From Solea solea (taxonomy: Eukaryota > Chordata > Actinopteri > Pleuronectiformes > Soleidae): a stretch of DNA of 64,000 nt. The stretch lies in the NCBI RefSeq assembly GCF_958295425.1, contig NC_081145.1:24971389-25035388 (forward strand), written 5' to 3'. A program made the translations under genes and the position numbers. Below, one piece after another: positions 19,801 to 28,075 of the stretch. Numbering within the stretch: the first letter of the stretch is position 1; the number at the start of each line of letters is the position of its first letter. The notes beneath the pieces were generated by a model, which did not search any database, was not told where the DNA came from, and saw only the letters and a program-made list of their open reading frames with translations.

Positions 19801-22454
19801 TATCGATGGCGCCCAGCAGGGGGACCTCCATCAGGTCGTCTTTACGAAGACGTTTGTCCGTGTTTTCCTCAAAGGTGAAAAATAATCGTGTGACAGTGTT
19901 TGTTTTTTCAGAAGTGGTGGAACATGAACATGGCATGGAATCAAAGGAATACTTGGTGTTTTTCTCCTGACGTCTCCAGATCACAAAATAAAATCACAAA
20001 ATCGCAGCAGACAAAACATAAGACACAGCTCCTGACTGCACGGAGTGATTTTACCTCTTCTGATCTGTAGAAAATGTCCACTCATGGTCCATTTACTGGA
20101 TTTTTGCAGGGGCTTTCAGTTACATCTCATCGTCCTCTTTCATCAATGGGCCTTTTACCACCGCAGACACGATGACGCGCTTTAGCGGAAAAAGCAAAGG
20201 TGTTACTGATACCATTGACAACGGCCGCTGTGTTCCGCTCAAATAAATCAAGACAAGTCAAGTGTTAACTCTGAACTCTATTACAGGAATAGTTTAGTTT
20301 TCTTTTTTTTTATGAGGTATTGACACAGCCTGACACACAGACACTCGTTCTCACCGAATAAAAGCTATAAATGTACAATAATATCAGAATGTTTCCCACC
20401 ATTTTCGCCATTTGACAGACTTTTCTTGCTGGAAACGGAAGTTTGTAAACTGCTCTGTCAACGCACCAAAGTCCATTGAAAAAAATCAGCAATTTTTCTC
20501 TCTGTGAGCTAAAAACACTATTTTTTTTATGTGGAGTTTGGTTTTAATTTTCTCTGTAAAACAGTTGGAATAAGCAGCAAATATATTTTATTAGTGCTTA
20601 TTGACTTTAACATTTGTTAATTTTATTAAATCAATGTTTGAATGTGAGTACCTCGTAAAGTCGCAGTTAAACACCTGAACTGTCTCTCTTGAATGAATGC
20701 CTAGTATACTTCAAATTAAAGAATTATCACATCACATCTGTCACTTTTTCTTGAACCCATACAGCCTGTGGAGGCAGACGTAGAAGAGACCGAGGGGCCC
20801 GTGCCGATGTACCGCCTGGTTTTAGCCGGAGACGCCGGAGCAGGAAAGTCCAGCTTCATGCTGAGGCTGACGCTCAACGAGTTCAAAGAGACCATTCAGA
20901 CGACGCTGGGTGAGCAGCGCGTTCAAACACTGACGCGGTCGTGATTTCGGGCCTTTCAATGTACTGTGTGTGCTCTTTGATTCTCAGGAGTCGACTTCCA
21001 GATGAAGAGAATGTTGGTGGACGGGGAGAAGACGAGCCTGCAGATATGGGACACAGCCGGGCAGGAGAGGTGCGGTGTCAGCCAGTTTATAACCAGACTA
21101 GTACAGGGTTCCTTGAAATCCTTGAAAGTGCTTGAGTTTTGAATTTAGGTAAATGTCTGCCTTGTTTGTTACGACGCCACCTACTGTTTCATGCCCCGCA
21201 GTGCTTAATGTTGGAGTCATAATTTCCACGCGGAACAACGAGTGAGTAACGTTAAGCACGAGAGAGCAAATGACGACGTGATGCCTGGAAAATGCAAATT
21301 CCAAGATCTCTGTCTCACCAAAAAAAAAGGTTCCAAAGACTTCCAAGATCCCAAGGACAGTCACTTGTCCAGATGCAGATTTACGTGCTTCAAATCAGTA
21401 AAAGTGGACGAAGTGGCGGCTCTTACAAGTTGTCCACCCATCTTAAGCTGTGTCAGCACATTCGGCCCTTGAATCTGAGGGAATTTGTCCTGGAAAAGGC
21501 CTGAAATTTGATTTGATGCCTGGGAAATTATAATTCCAAGATCTGTCTCACCAAAAAAAAAAAAAGTTCAAAGAGTGATTTGTCCAAGATCCCAGGGACA
21601 ATCACTTGTCCAGATGCAGATGTGCGTCAATCAAAGTGGACGTCATCCCATCTTAAGCACAGCACATTGTCAGTCCTTGGATTTGAGGGAATTTGTGCTG
21701 GAAAGTCCTTGAAAAGTGTGACAAATATGTCTCTTCTTCTTCAGGTTCCGCAGTATCGCGAGGTCCTATTTCCGTAAAGCTCACGGCGTCCTGCTGCTCT
21801 ATGATGTCACTTCAGAAAGCAGCTTCCTGCACGTCAGGGAGTGGGTGGATCAGATTCAGGTGACTATAAAAATCTGTAAAAAAAAAGATGAGTGAAGCAG
21901 AAATATATACTGTGTATATATATATAAAAATCCTCCTCCTTTTGTTTTTAAACAGGATTCAACGGATGAGAAAGTCCCCATGTGTGTTATTGGAAACAAG
22001 GTGGACCTCCGAGAGCAGCTCGTGGGGGGGAGGTGTGTTAGCACTTCGCATGGGGAGAAGTTGGCCAAGGTGCGTAGCTTTCATTCCAGCTATTGAAAAA
22101 GACAAAAAGGTGTTGACACAGACACCCTGCCGCCCAGGTGGTAAAATAAACTGAGTGCACACAGGTATGTTGATGCTTTCCTTGCAGGAATACGGAGCCT
22201 TGTTCTGCGAAACGAGCGCCAAGGATGGAACCAACGTCGTCGAAGCTGTGCTTCATCTAGCGAGGTAGGAGGTCACAAGTGGGGGAAGTCGGGGGTTTTT
22301 AACGTGTTTTTCTTCACACTCGGTGAGTTTCTTTTTTTTCTTTCTCCACAGAGAAGTCAAGAAAAATGTGAAACTGAAGGATCAGTCGGATTCTCACGTC
22401 AAACTGAGTCAATCCAGCCCGAAGAAGACTCTCAACGACTGCTGTAGACTGTAG
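11188..22454 (+). CDS. rasef: RASEF/Rab45: coiled-coil plus Rab GTPase (5' part missing)
   Basis: Sixteen exons joined in phase give 559 residues (numbered here from the first visible codon) and a TAG stop. RASEF is an atypical large Rab: N-terminal EF-hands, a central coiled coil for self-association, and a C-terminal GTPase acting in membrane traffic. Visible: heptad-rich coiled coil about 1-230; a basic and acidic linker about 230-355 with the Asp/Ser run [13 protein letters not shown]; Rab domain about 362-530. The GTPase motifs are present: P-loop GDAGAGKSS 370-378, WDTAGQER 417-424, NKVD 476-479, SAK 510-512. The protein ends DCCRL, a CC prenylation signal as in human RASEF. The segments GVDFQMK and [13 protein letters not shown] separate it from Rab44. 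The roughly 180 N-terminal residues with the EF-hands are not in the window and should lie left of the satellite. No frameshift is seen. Confidence 0.93.
11341..13036. other. rasef: rasef intron, AT-rich
   Basis: Contains at about 11607-11775 a minus-oriented fragment of a fish hAT-type repeat (recognised by the TTTTCTGGTTTCTTTG and TTTGTGGACAAAACAAGAC segments shared with 19160-19402). The rest shows no gene or clear repeat. Confidence 0.55.
13037..13127 (+). CDS. rasef: rasef exon, coiled coil
   Basis: The acceptor CACACAG and donor GAG|GTGAGTG bound it. Its first base completes an Arg codon, then [20 protein letters not shown] and onward to VREE. It is in phase with both neighbours. Confidence 0.9.
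13245..13308. repeat. Perfect 22-bp hairpin with 20-nt loop
   Basis: Positions 13245-13266 and 13287-13308 are exact reverse complements (arms contain CTACCTGCATATTTTTGC), separated by 20 nt. It lies in the short rasef intron before the exon at 13380. Confidence 0.9.
13380..13469 (+). CDS. rasef: rasef exon, coiled coil
   Basis: Thirty codons, from [20 protein letters not shown] to ATVDRL, after the acceptor TTTGTAG and before the donor GTAAAG, which runs straight into a (TG)n microsatellite. Clear heptads. Confidence 0.9.
13477..13513. repeat. (TG)n microsatellite
   Basis: About 18 TG repeats starting 8 bp after the donor of the rasef exon ending at 13469. Confidence 0.97.
14728..14768. 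repeat. Perfect 18-bp hairpin with 5-nt loop
   Basis: Arms 14728-14745 and 14751-14768 are exact reverse complements around the loop TCTAG; the arm contains GCATTCTAGTGAGAAC. No target duplication was recognised. Confidence 0.9.
16649..17103. mobile_element. Non-autonomous hAT-like element with terminal inverted repeats
   Basis: Starts CAGGGTTCCCACA and ends TGTGGGAGCCCTG, a near-perfect terminal inverted repeat; subterminal TCCTTGAAAG repeats are typical of a common fish family. Inside, the frame around 16920-17010 retains a degraded peptide ([14 protein letters not shown], then CCKSI) that matches the better-kept copy at 21242-21472. It lacks a transposase and no clear 8-bp target duplication is left. 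Confidence 0.75.
17293..17370 (+). CDS. rasef: rasef exon, coiled coil
   Basis: Twenty-six codons: [20 protein letters not shown] then IGNLSI. I chose the donor GTGAGT after 17370, not the GTAACC after 17356, because only the former keeps the next exon ([11 protein letters not shown]) in frame. Confidence 0.88.
17461..17576 (+). CDS. rasef: rasef exon, coiled coil
   Basis: Acceptor CCCCGACAG and donor AG|GTCAAG. Encodes [38 protein letters not shown] and a split Arg. The strongest coiled-coil heptads of the gene. Confidence 0.9.
17660..17728 (+). CDS. rasef: rasef exon, coiled coil
   Basis: Acceptor TTCTACAG and donor CA|GTAAGT. Encodes (R)[20 protein letters not shown] ending IL(Q); split codons at both ends are consistent with the neighbouring exons. 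Confidence 0.9.
17729..18566. other. rasef: rasef intron, AT-rich
   Basis: AT-rich with a TATATAATATA run at 18232-18260 and, at 18420-18545, a fragment of the repeat that is tandem near ELL (TTAACCTTAACTTAACCC and TAATGGGGACTTTTTATCC). No gene is seen. Confidence 0.5.
18567..18648 (+). CDS. rasef: rasef exon, end of coiled coil
   Basis: Acceptor CACTTTAG and donor AGG|GTAAGT. Encodes [20 protein letters not shown] and VVAAKRR; the helix ends in a basic run. Confidence 0.9.
18731..18801 (+). CDS. rasef: rasef exon, basic linker
   Basis: Acceptor CTCCGTAG and donor AG|GTAAAT, only 82 bp after the previous exon. Encodes [20 protein letters not shown] and NLS(R): a proline- and lysine-rich linker between coil and GTPase. 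Confidence 0.85.
18823..18989. mobile_element. Short MITE with TTAA ends
   Basis: Starts TTAAAGGTGCAGTGTGTGG and ends TTACACACTGGACCTTTAA, inverted ends differing at a few positions. The TTAA at each end fits a piggyBac-type target or the terminus itself. 167 bp, no coding capacity. Confidence 0.7.
18998..19085. mobile_element. hAT end fragment
   Basis: CAGTGGTTCTTAAAGACTGG followed by GGGATCCACACATGGTTCGCC resembles the terminal part of hAT/Charlie-type repeats that begin CAGTGGTTCTCAAAC. Only one end is recognisable. Confidence 0.45.
19160..19402. mobile_element. Non-autonomous hAT-type repeat
   Basis: Begins AGGGCTGCAACTAAC and ends GTCGCCGCCCT, with the internal signature AAATGTCAGAAAATG and CTTGTTTTGTCCACAAG. 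This family is widespread in fish. A second near-full copy is at 57702-57956 and fragments are at 11607-11775, 34722-34765 and 40955-41011. Confidence 0.7.
19500..19692 (+). CDS. rasef: rasef exon, acidic linker
   Basis: The longest visible exon (193 nt). After a split Arg it reads [20 protein letters not shown], then [32 protein letters not shown] and [12 protein letters not shown]. The DSGVS and acidic YDSDDSDR segments are typical of the RASEF linker and carry many possible phosphorylation sites. Confidence 0.9.
19773..19874 (+). CDS. rasef: rasef exon, basic linker before the GTPase
   Basis: Thirty-four codons from [20 protein letters not shown] to [14 protein letters not shown], after the acceptor TCTGTGACAG and before the donor GTGAAA. 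RRRLS is a possible basophilic-kinase site. Confidence 0.88.
19875..20764. other. rasef: rasef intron
   Basis: AT-rich sequence with short homopolymer runs. I see no gene, hairpin or named repeat. Confidence 0.5.
20765..20909 (+). CDS. rasef: rasef exon, P-loop of the Rab domain
   Basis: Acceptor CCATACAG and donor G|GTGAGC. Encodes [35 protein letters not shown] (G1 P-loop, Lys376 and Ser377) and [11 protein letters not shown] with the switch I threonines. Confidence 0.95.
20988..21069 (+). CDS. rasef: rasef exon, switch II of the Rab domain
   Basis: Encodes (G)[20 protein letters not shown] and DTAGQE(R): beta strands 2-3 and the G3 motif WDTAGQER at 417-424, the Rab form with Gln in switch II. 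Confidence 0.95.
21105..21722. mobile_element. hAT-derived element keeping a zinc-finger-like peptide remnant
   Basis: Same family as 16649-17103 (TTGAAATCCTTGAAAGTGCTTG start, GAAAGTCCTTGAAAAG end), with its middle partly duplicated: the peptide-coding part occurs at 21270-21480 and again, shorter, at 21510-21720. The frame from 21281 begins [10 protein letters not shown] and continues to [17 protein letters not shown], which resembles the start of the BED-like zinc finger of fish hAT transposases. Interrupted; not a working gene. Confidence 0.6.
21745..21859 (+). CDS. rasef: rasef exon, Rab core
   Basis: Encodes [38 protein letters not shown]. The acceptor CTTCTTCAG lies only about 20 bp right of a truncated hAT copy. 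Confidence 0.95.
21956..22069 (+). CDS. rasef: rasef exon, NKxD motif
   Basis: Thirty-eight codons from [20 protein letters not shown] to SHGEKLAK; the guanine-specificity motif NKVD is at 476-479. The GGR insertion after REQLV corresponds to the loop that is longer in RASEF than in ordinary Rabs. Confidence 0.95.
22188..22264 (+). CDS. rasef: rasef exon, SAK motif
   Basis: Encodes [20 protein letters not shown] and VLHLA(R); the G5 motif SAK is at 510-512. Confidence 0.95.
22352..22454 (+). CDS. rasef: rasef last coding exon, prenylation tail
   Basis: Encodes [33 protein letters not shown] and a TAG at 22452-22454. The two adjacent cysteines followed by two residues match the CCxx tail geranylgeranylated in Rabs. 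Confidence 0.94.
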
Positions 22455-22553
22455 ACGCGTCGACAGGAACAACCGAGCAATGAAGGACACAACGTTTTTT
22501 TTAATTTTCTAATGAAGAGCTGAATGAAGAATTGTTTTAAACTTTTTAAAAAA

Positions 22554-22559
22554 AATAAA
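22554..22559 (+). promoter_or_regulatory. rasef: rasef polyadenylation signal
   Basis: AATAAA 100 bp after the rasef stop, the first on the + strand. Two overlapping further copies lie at 22682-22691 and could give a longer 3' UTR. Confidence 0.65.
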
Positions 22560-22819
22560 ATATTTCAATCTTTAATCCTTAAATATATACGTTTCTAAAT
22601 GTACAGGTAAATGCACACATTTGTAATCGGGCTCATGTTTGTCTCAGGTTTTCTACTTATTTTCATAGGGATTTTATGACAAATAAATAAAGAATATCAA
22701 CGTGTGAGTTCAGATAAATACTTTTAAAGATAAATAATAAGTATATACTCGTGATCAATGCACTTTTTTCTCTTTAAAACAAAACCACAAAGACCAAAAT
22801 GTTTTAAAAATGTTTTTTT

Positions 22820-22825
22820 TTTATT
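22820..22825 (-). promoter_or_regulatory. fkbp16: FKBP polyadenylation signal
   Basis: TTTATT on the + strand is AATAAA on the - strand, about 360 nt beyond the FKBP stop and the first seen. It lies about 130-260 bp from the rasef signals, so the two 3' ends face each other closely. Confidence 0.55.
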
Positions 22826-22888
22826 TGAAGCATCAGTGTAAGCTACAGGGCAGCTTTACTGAAAGAAGCAGAGTACAAAGAATTGCAT

Positions 22889-22908
22889 TGTTGTTGTTGT
22901 TGTTGTTT
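22889..22908. repeat. (GTT)n microsatellite
   Basis: About six GTT repeats, within the predicted FKBP 3' UTR. Confidence 0.9.
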
Positions 22909-23187
22909 ACTAAAATACATTTTTCTCTTTTTTTTTATGAATTTCCAAATAAAATATTTCACCTGCAAAGATCTTTGCTGCTATCGTGAAATAAATTCAC
23001 CCCTGCAATGTCACTAATTCCTCATTTTCATAAATACTGCAACACAAAAGTAAACACACACGTAAATAAGAAAGATTTCTTCAGACTTCAAATCACTCGA
23101 CTCAACAGAGAGAGAGAGACACGGAGCCTCGGCGCTCGCACGTGACCGCGGTAATGATGATTTTCAAAGTGCGACCAGCGGAAAATC

Positions 23188-23274
23188 TCATTGTCTTGCA
23201 TTGATTATCACCGACGTCACTAAGCTTCCCAAGGCCACCACCAGAGCTCCGAGGACAAACTTCCAGGAAAACCC
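23188..23274 (-). CDS. fkbp16: FKBP last exon, membrane anchor
   Basis: Residues 436-463 and TGA: GFSWKFVLGALVVALGSLV then TSVIINARQ, a hydrophobic helix of about 19 residues with a basic residue at each side. Acceptor TTTCTTTTAG preceded by a C/T run. Confidence 0.93.
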   Translation of the reverse strand, partial: GFSWKFVLGALVVALGSLVTSVIINARQ

Positions 23275-26150
23275 CTAAAAGAAAAAAACAACAATGCAGA
23301 AACAAAGACACACATGGTTCACACAGTCCAACGCCGGCCTGGTGTTTATCAGGATAAGATTCTACAGTAGCTGCAGGCAGGGCCGGACCAAGGCATGAAA
23401 ACCTCCAGCGGGGGGGGCCTTGAGCTTAAGTTATTTGGATTTCTTTCGTAATTGAAAATTGAAGATATAAAACCAAACTCATTAAACTGGTTTACTTGTT
23501 TAATTCTAAGGTTTAAAAAAACAATAGTCAAGCACTGGCTATTCTGAGGTGATGGGAGGGGGGGGGCTCCCAAATCAAATTCAGCTTAGGGCCCCATAAA
23601 GGCTTGGGCCAGCCCTGGCTGCAGGTGATATTTCTGGTTTGGACTTACAGGCGGTGTCTTCTTGGAAGGAATCACAAAGGGTGGGACATTTTCTCCAAGT
23701 ATCTTTGCAGGTTTGGACTTCCATTCCTCTGTGTCTTTGTCTCCGGACTGTCTCCTGACGAGTTTAGATAACTCTAAGTGGATCGCCTAAGGAAGGAAAC
23801 AAAGGAAGAGGAGGAGGAGGAGGAAAAATAATAATCGAATATTGACAAAAAAAGGTGGTGCAAGATGGTGCAGTTTTAAAAAATGTCCAGCAGGTGGGAG
23901 CAGAGCTCTGAAATACAAAGCCCCAAAGACCAAAGCTGAAGAAAAAAGAATCTTACCAGTCTTAATGTCTATGATTCATTTTAAAAACACACATTTCCTT
24001 TATATCATAATTTGCAAACGCTTCGATGAGATACAGCGGCCCAGAACTCGGGCTTCGCCTGTTTTCCGATCAGTGGACAATGATGTCCTCAAGGGTCGAC
24101 TAAATCAGGTTTCTCCAAAGTATTTTATGCAGCATTGAGACAAGGGTGCAATTACCAGAGCAGCAGATATTTTCGTTTTGTCTAGACAAGACCAGACATA
24201 CTATTTGTGTGTGCTCCATAGGTCAGGTCATGTTATACTGGAAGCAGTGTTTTGTAAACAGCTGATAGAAAAGTGCTCCTGACCCTCGGATTCATATCCC
24301 GCCTGCGGAGCGTCAAATAAGACAATTAACACACTGTCCGGCGTGTTATTCTATTATTGTTGTGACACTTTCTGATCTTAATTATATAGCACAGAGAGAG
24401 AGCCTATGTAGCAGCAGGGCAGGACAACTCTGTGACACTGTTTAGCTCATGTGTGTGCTATTTCTACCACGTTTGCCAAACGGCTCCGAGCACTGCGGTC
24501 ACATCTGTAGACTGCCAGATGTGTCGTAGTGCCAGATTCTCCGCGGAGGATTTGGCAGATTAGACAAACCGCACAAACGAGACAGAACAGGCCCTTTGGT
24601 TTGGAGGTGCAGAGAGCAGCTCACTGGGATCGCTTCCGTTCAACATTGAGTGTGAAGAGGTGGCACGCACAAAGTGTTGGACAACAAGTTGGAAAACGTC
24701 GGTGAGCATGGATTCATTTCTGAACCTGGGAATAAAAGGAATGAATTACCTTTTGTACCTGGACTGCAGAGTTCTCCTTATCAAGCTACCCTCCACAACG
24801 ACAAAGCAAAGAGAGCATTACATTCTTCTTCTGTTGAGGCACAGAGCAGCTGAAGACTTCAAAAACAAAACTCAGCTGCACTCGAGTCTTTCAAGAGCAA
24901 TGTGGCCTCAGAAATGACAATGTTTGAAACTAGGAGGACTCTCTTTGTTGCTCGCTGTGAGACCAAACTAACCATTTGCAGCAGAAGGGCCTTGAACATA
25001 GATGATTAAAAATGTGATGGTCACTGTAGCTGAGACAAGGAGAGACAAACTGACAAAAAGACAACCACTGATGTGGCACTTCACTGATCTACAGTCAGTG
25101 AAAGACACACAAAGGCCCACTTAGGTCTGGATTAAGCTTCAAGTCTGACAGAAACTTAGGGATGACACCTCAAACTTTGGAAAAAGAGTTTTGGAAGTTT
25201 CTCGACACATCATGTTTTAGGTCACCTCTGTGTTTGCTTCAACTGAAAAAAATCAGCCATTCGAGTTATTGTATCTACTATAAGTATCCTTCCTACCTAC
25301 CAACCTACTGCACCTCCCCTTCCTACCAACCAATATATCTACCTATCTACTGTTCTTCTAACCAATCTACCAACTATCTACTGTATCTCCCAGTCTAGCT
25401 ACCAATCTATTTACAAATCTACCACCAATCTACCCACCAATTTATCTGCTAATCCACTTACCAATCTACCAATTTACTTACCGAACTATCTAGCAATAAA
25501 TCTACTTACCAATAAATCTACCAATTTATCTACCAATCCATTTACCAATATATTTACCAATAAATGTACCCACCAATAAATCTACCAATTTACTTATCAA
25601 ATTATCTAGCAATAAATCTACTTACCAATAAATCTACCAATCTATCTACCAATCCATTTACCAATATATTTACCAATAAATGTACCCACCAATAAATCTA
25701 CCAATTTACTTACCAAATTATCTAGCAATAAATCTACTTACCAATAAATCTACCAATCTATCTACCAATCCATTTACCAATATATTTACCAATAAATGTA
25801 CCCACCAATAAATCTACCAATTTACTTACCAATCTATCTAGCAATAAATCTACTTACAATCTACCCACCAATAAATCTACCAATTTACTTACCAATCTAC
25901 CACCAATACATCTGCAAATATACTTACCAATCTACCTAGCAATATATCTACCAATCCACAAACCAATCTACATACCAATAAATCTACCTAACAATTTATT
26001 TACTAATATATGTATATACTAATCCATTAACCAATTTACTTACCAATTTGTTTGCCTACTGATTTACTGTTCTACCTATTTATCTCTCATTAATTTCTTC
26101 CTACCCACCAACAGTTCTCCACTTCCTACCTACCAACCACAGCCATAATG

Positions 26151-26184
<34 letters not shown>

Positions 26185-28040
26185 GAAGAAGAAGAATAAT
26201 AGTACTTAAAAATATTAATGGGGCCTATTTCTAGAAAGGGGATTCACAGACAGACGAGCTCACCCACATAATCTCACCTTGGTGGCCGGCTCCAGCCTTA
26301 AGGCCTTTTTCAGCAGCTCCATCGCCTCCTTGTATTCACTCCTGTCTGACAGGAGCTGAGAGAAACACATAGACATATTCATTTACGGGTTGATAGATAT
26401 GAAGAACAGATGCACCATGTGGTCTCTCCCTCACCTTCCCGGCCCTGTACAGGGCCTTGACATTGTTTGAGTCCAGGGTCAGGACATCCCTGCTGGTGTG
26501 CAGCGCCTCGTCGTACTGTTCCAGTTTGATCTGAGCCGCCGCCAGGTTGTTCAAACACTTCACCCGGGAGTCCCGCACCTCCTCCTCCTCCTCGTCTGCC
26601 TCCACGCTGCTGCTGCTGCTGCCACCATCTGCACAGAGACGGAGCAACATGGCTGACGTCTTTGTTCTGCGCTGGGGACAATTTAATCTGGAGGACGACT
26701 GACAAATACCTACATGTGTAGTGTTTTTATTCCTTAATCCTTGACTTTGAGAAGCATGTGTAATGTGATGGTATCTGCATGGACACGCATTATTTTATCA
26801 GAAGATTTGTCCCACGGTTCAAGTGTTATTAATTAATGATGCACTCATGAAATTCTGGTGCAGATACAGAGAATTAAAGTAAGAATTTGGAGATATTAAT
26901 GTCTTATTTGTTTAGGTTTGAAGACTTATCCAATTATCTTTAACAATACCTTCATTTAAAAATCATTTTTAGATTATCCACTTATTCATAATGGATGGAT
27001 AGATAAAAAAGCTAGAGTCCAATAGTTCCTTGTAAAAAATACTGCTAATGTACGTTAGTGAATTAAGCTCAGAATAAGCCAAAAATGAGTTAAACTGCCG
27101 CCGTCTCTGCTTCATTATACTAATTTCTTCTTTCCTGGCCACCTTCTCATCTGCTAATTAGAGGATCTCGATGCCCTGATGAACTCCTCTCTTCAGTGCC
27201 ACCGTCAGTTTACTCATCGCTCCTCTATCATTGACACATTATGAAGCAGTTCATGTTTCTCCCTCCGCCGACTATGTTTGGGACACATTTTCCTCCCGGG
27301 CCCCCTCCTGCCTCGTCAGTGATCAGAGTCATTAAGAAGGTAGAAATAATACGGAGGCTGATTAGCTTTAATTATGCTCTAGAATTAAGAAAAAAATCAG
27401 TTTTTAGGGCCCCCTGGTATGGGGGGTGGGGGGGTCTCGGGTGCATGTGGCTGTGCATGGTGATGGTGTGATTAGCGTGATGGCAGACTGGAGAGCAGCA
27501 CAGAGCTTGTTATGTCATTCTGGGCTGAGATTGGATGTGGAGATGTTGCGACTGATGTTCTGCGTCAGACGTCGTGTTTTGGTCGCACACTTTTATCCGC
27601 TTTCATTTTCACCCTCTCCTGGGAAGATAATACTCACATCAACTATCACTACACTTTCCAGGTAAAGCTGACACTATGGAAATTCTGTTTTTTTGTTTTT
27701 TTTTTCCTATGAATAAATTGAGGTTTTGACGTGCGTTACCTCGGCCACATGTGGTTAGCACATCCAGAGCCATACAATAGGCCCTGGCAGCCATGCAGTA
27801 CTCCTCTCTCTGGAAATGGAAGTTTCCCCGCTCTCGTTTCTGGTGGCCGATGCGGATGCGGTCTGCGATGGGCAGAGTTAATGGGTCTGGTTTCTCTCTA
27901 ATGTCCAGCAGCTGCAGCTGGTAGAGTAGAGGAGCCCAGGCTGGAATATCAGGCTGTCTGCACACAAACACACACACGCACACACAGAGATATGAATAAG
28001 ACCATTCATCACAGTTGAAATCCATCAAGGAATCAATCTG

Positions 28041-28075
<35 letters not shown>

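Noticed and set aside
11188..22454. Identification as Rab44 or CRACR2A, the other large Rabs
   Set aside because: GVDFQMK, RFRSIAx[19 protein letters not shown] and the CCxx tail fit RASEF much better than what I recall of Rab44 or CRACR2A.
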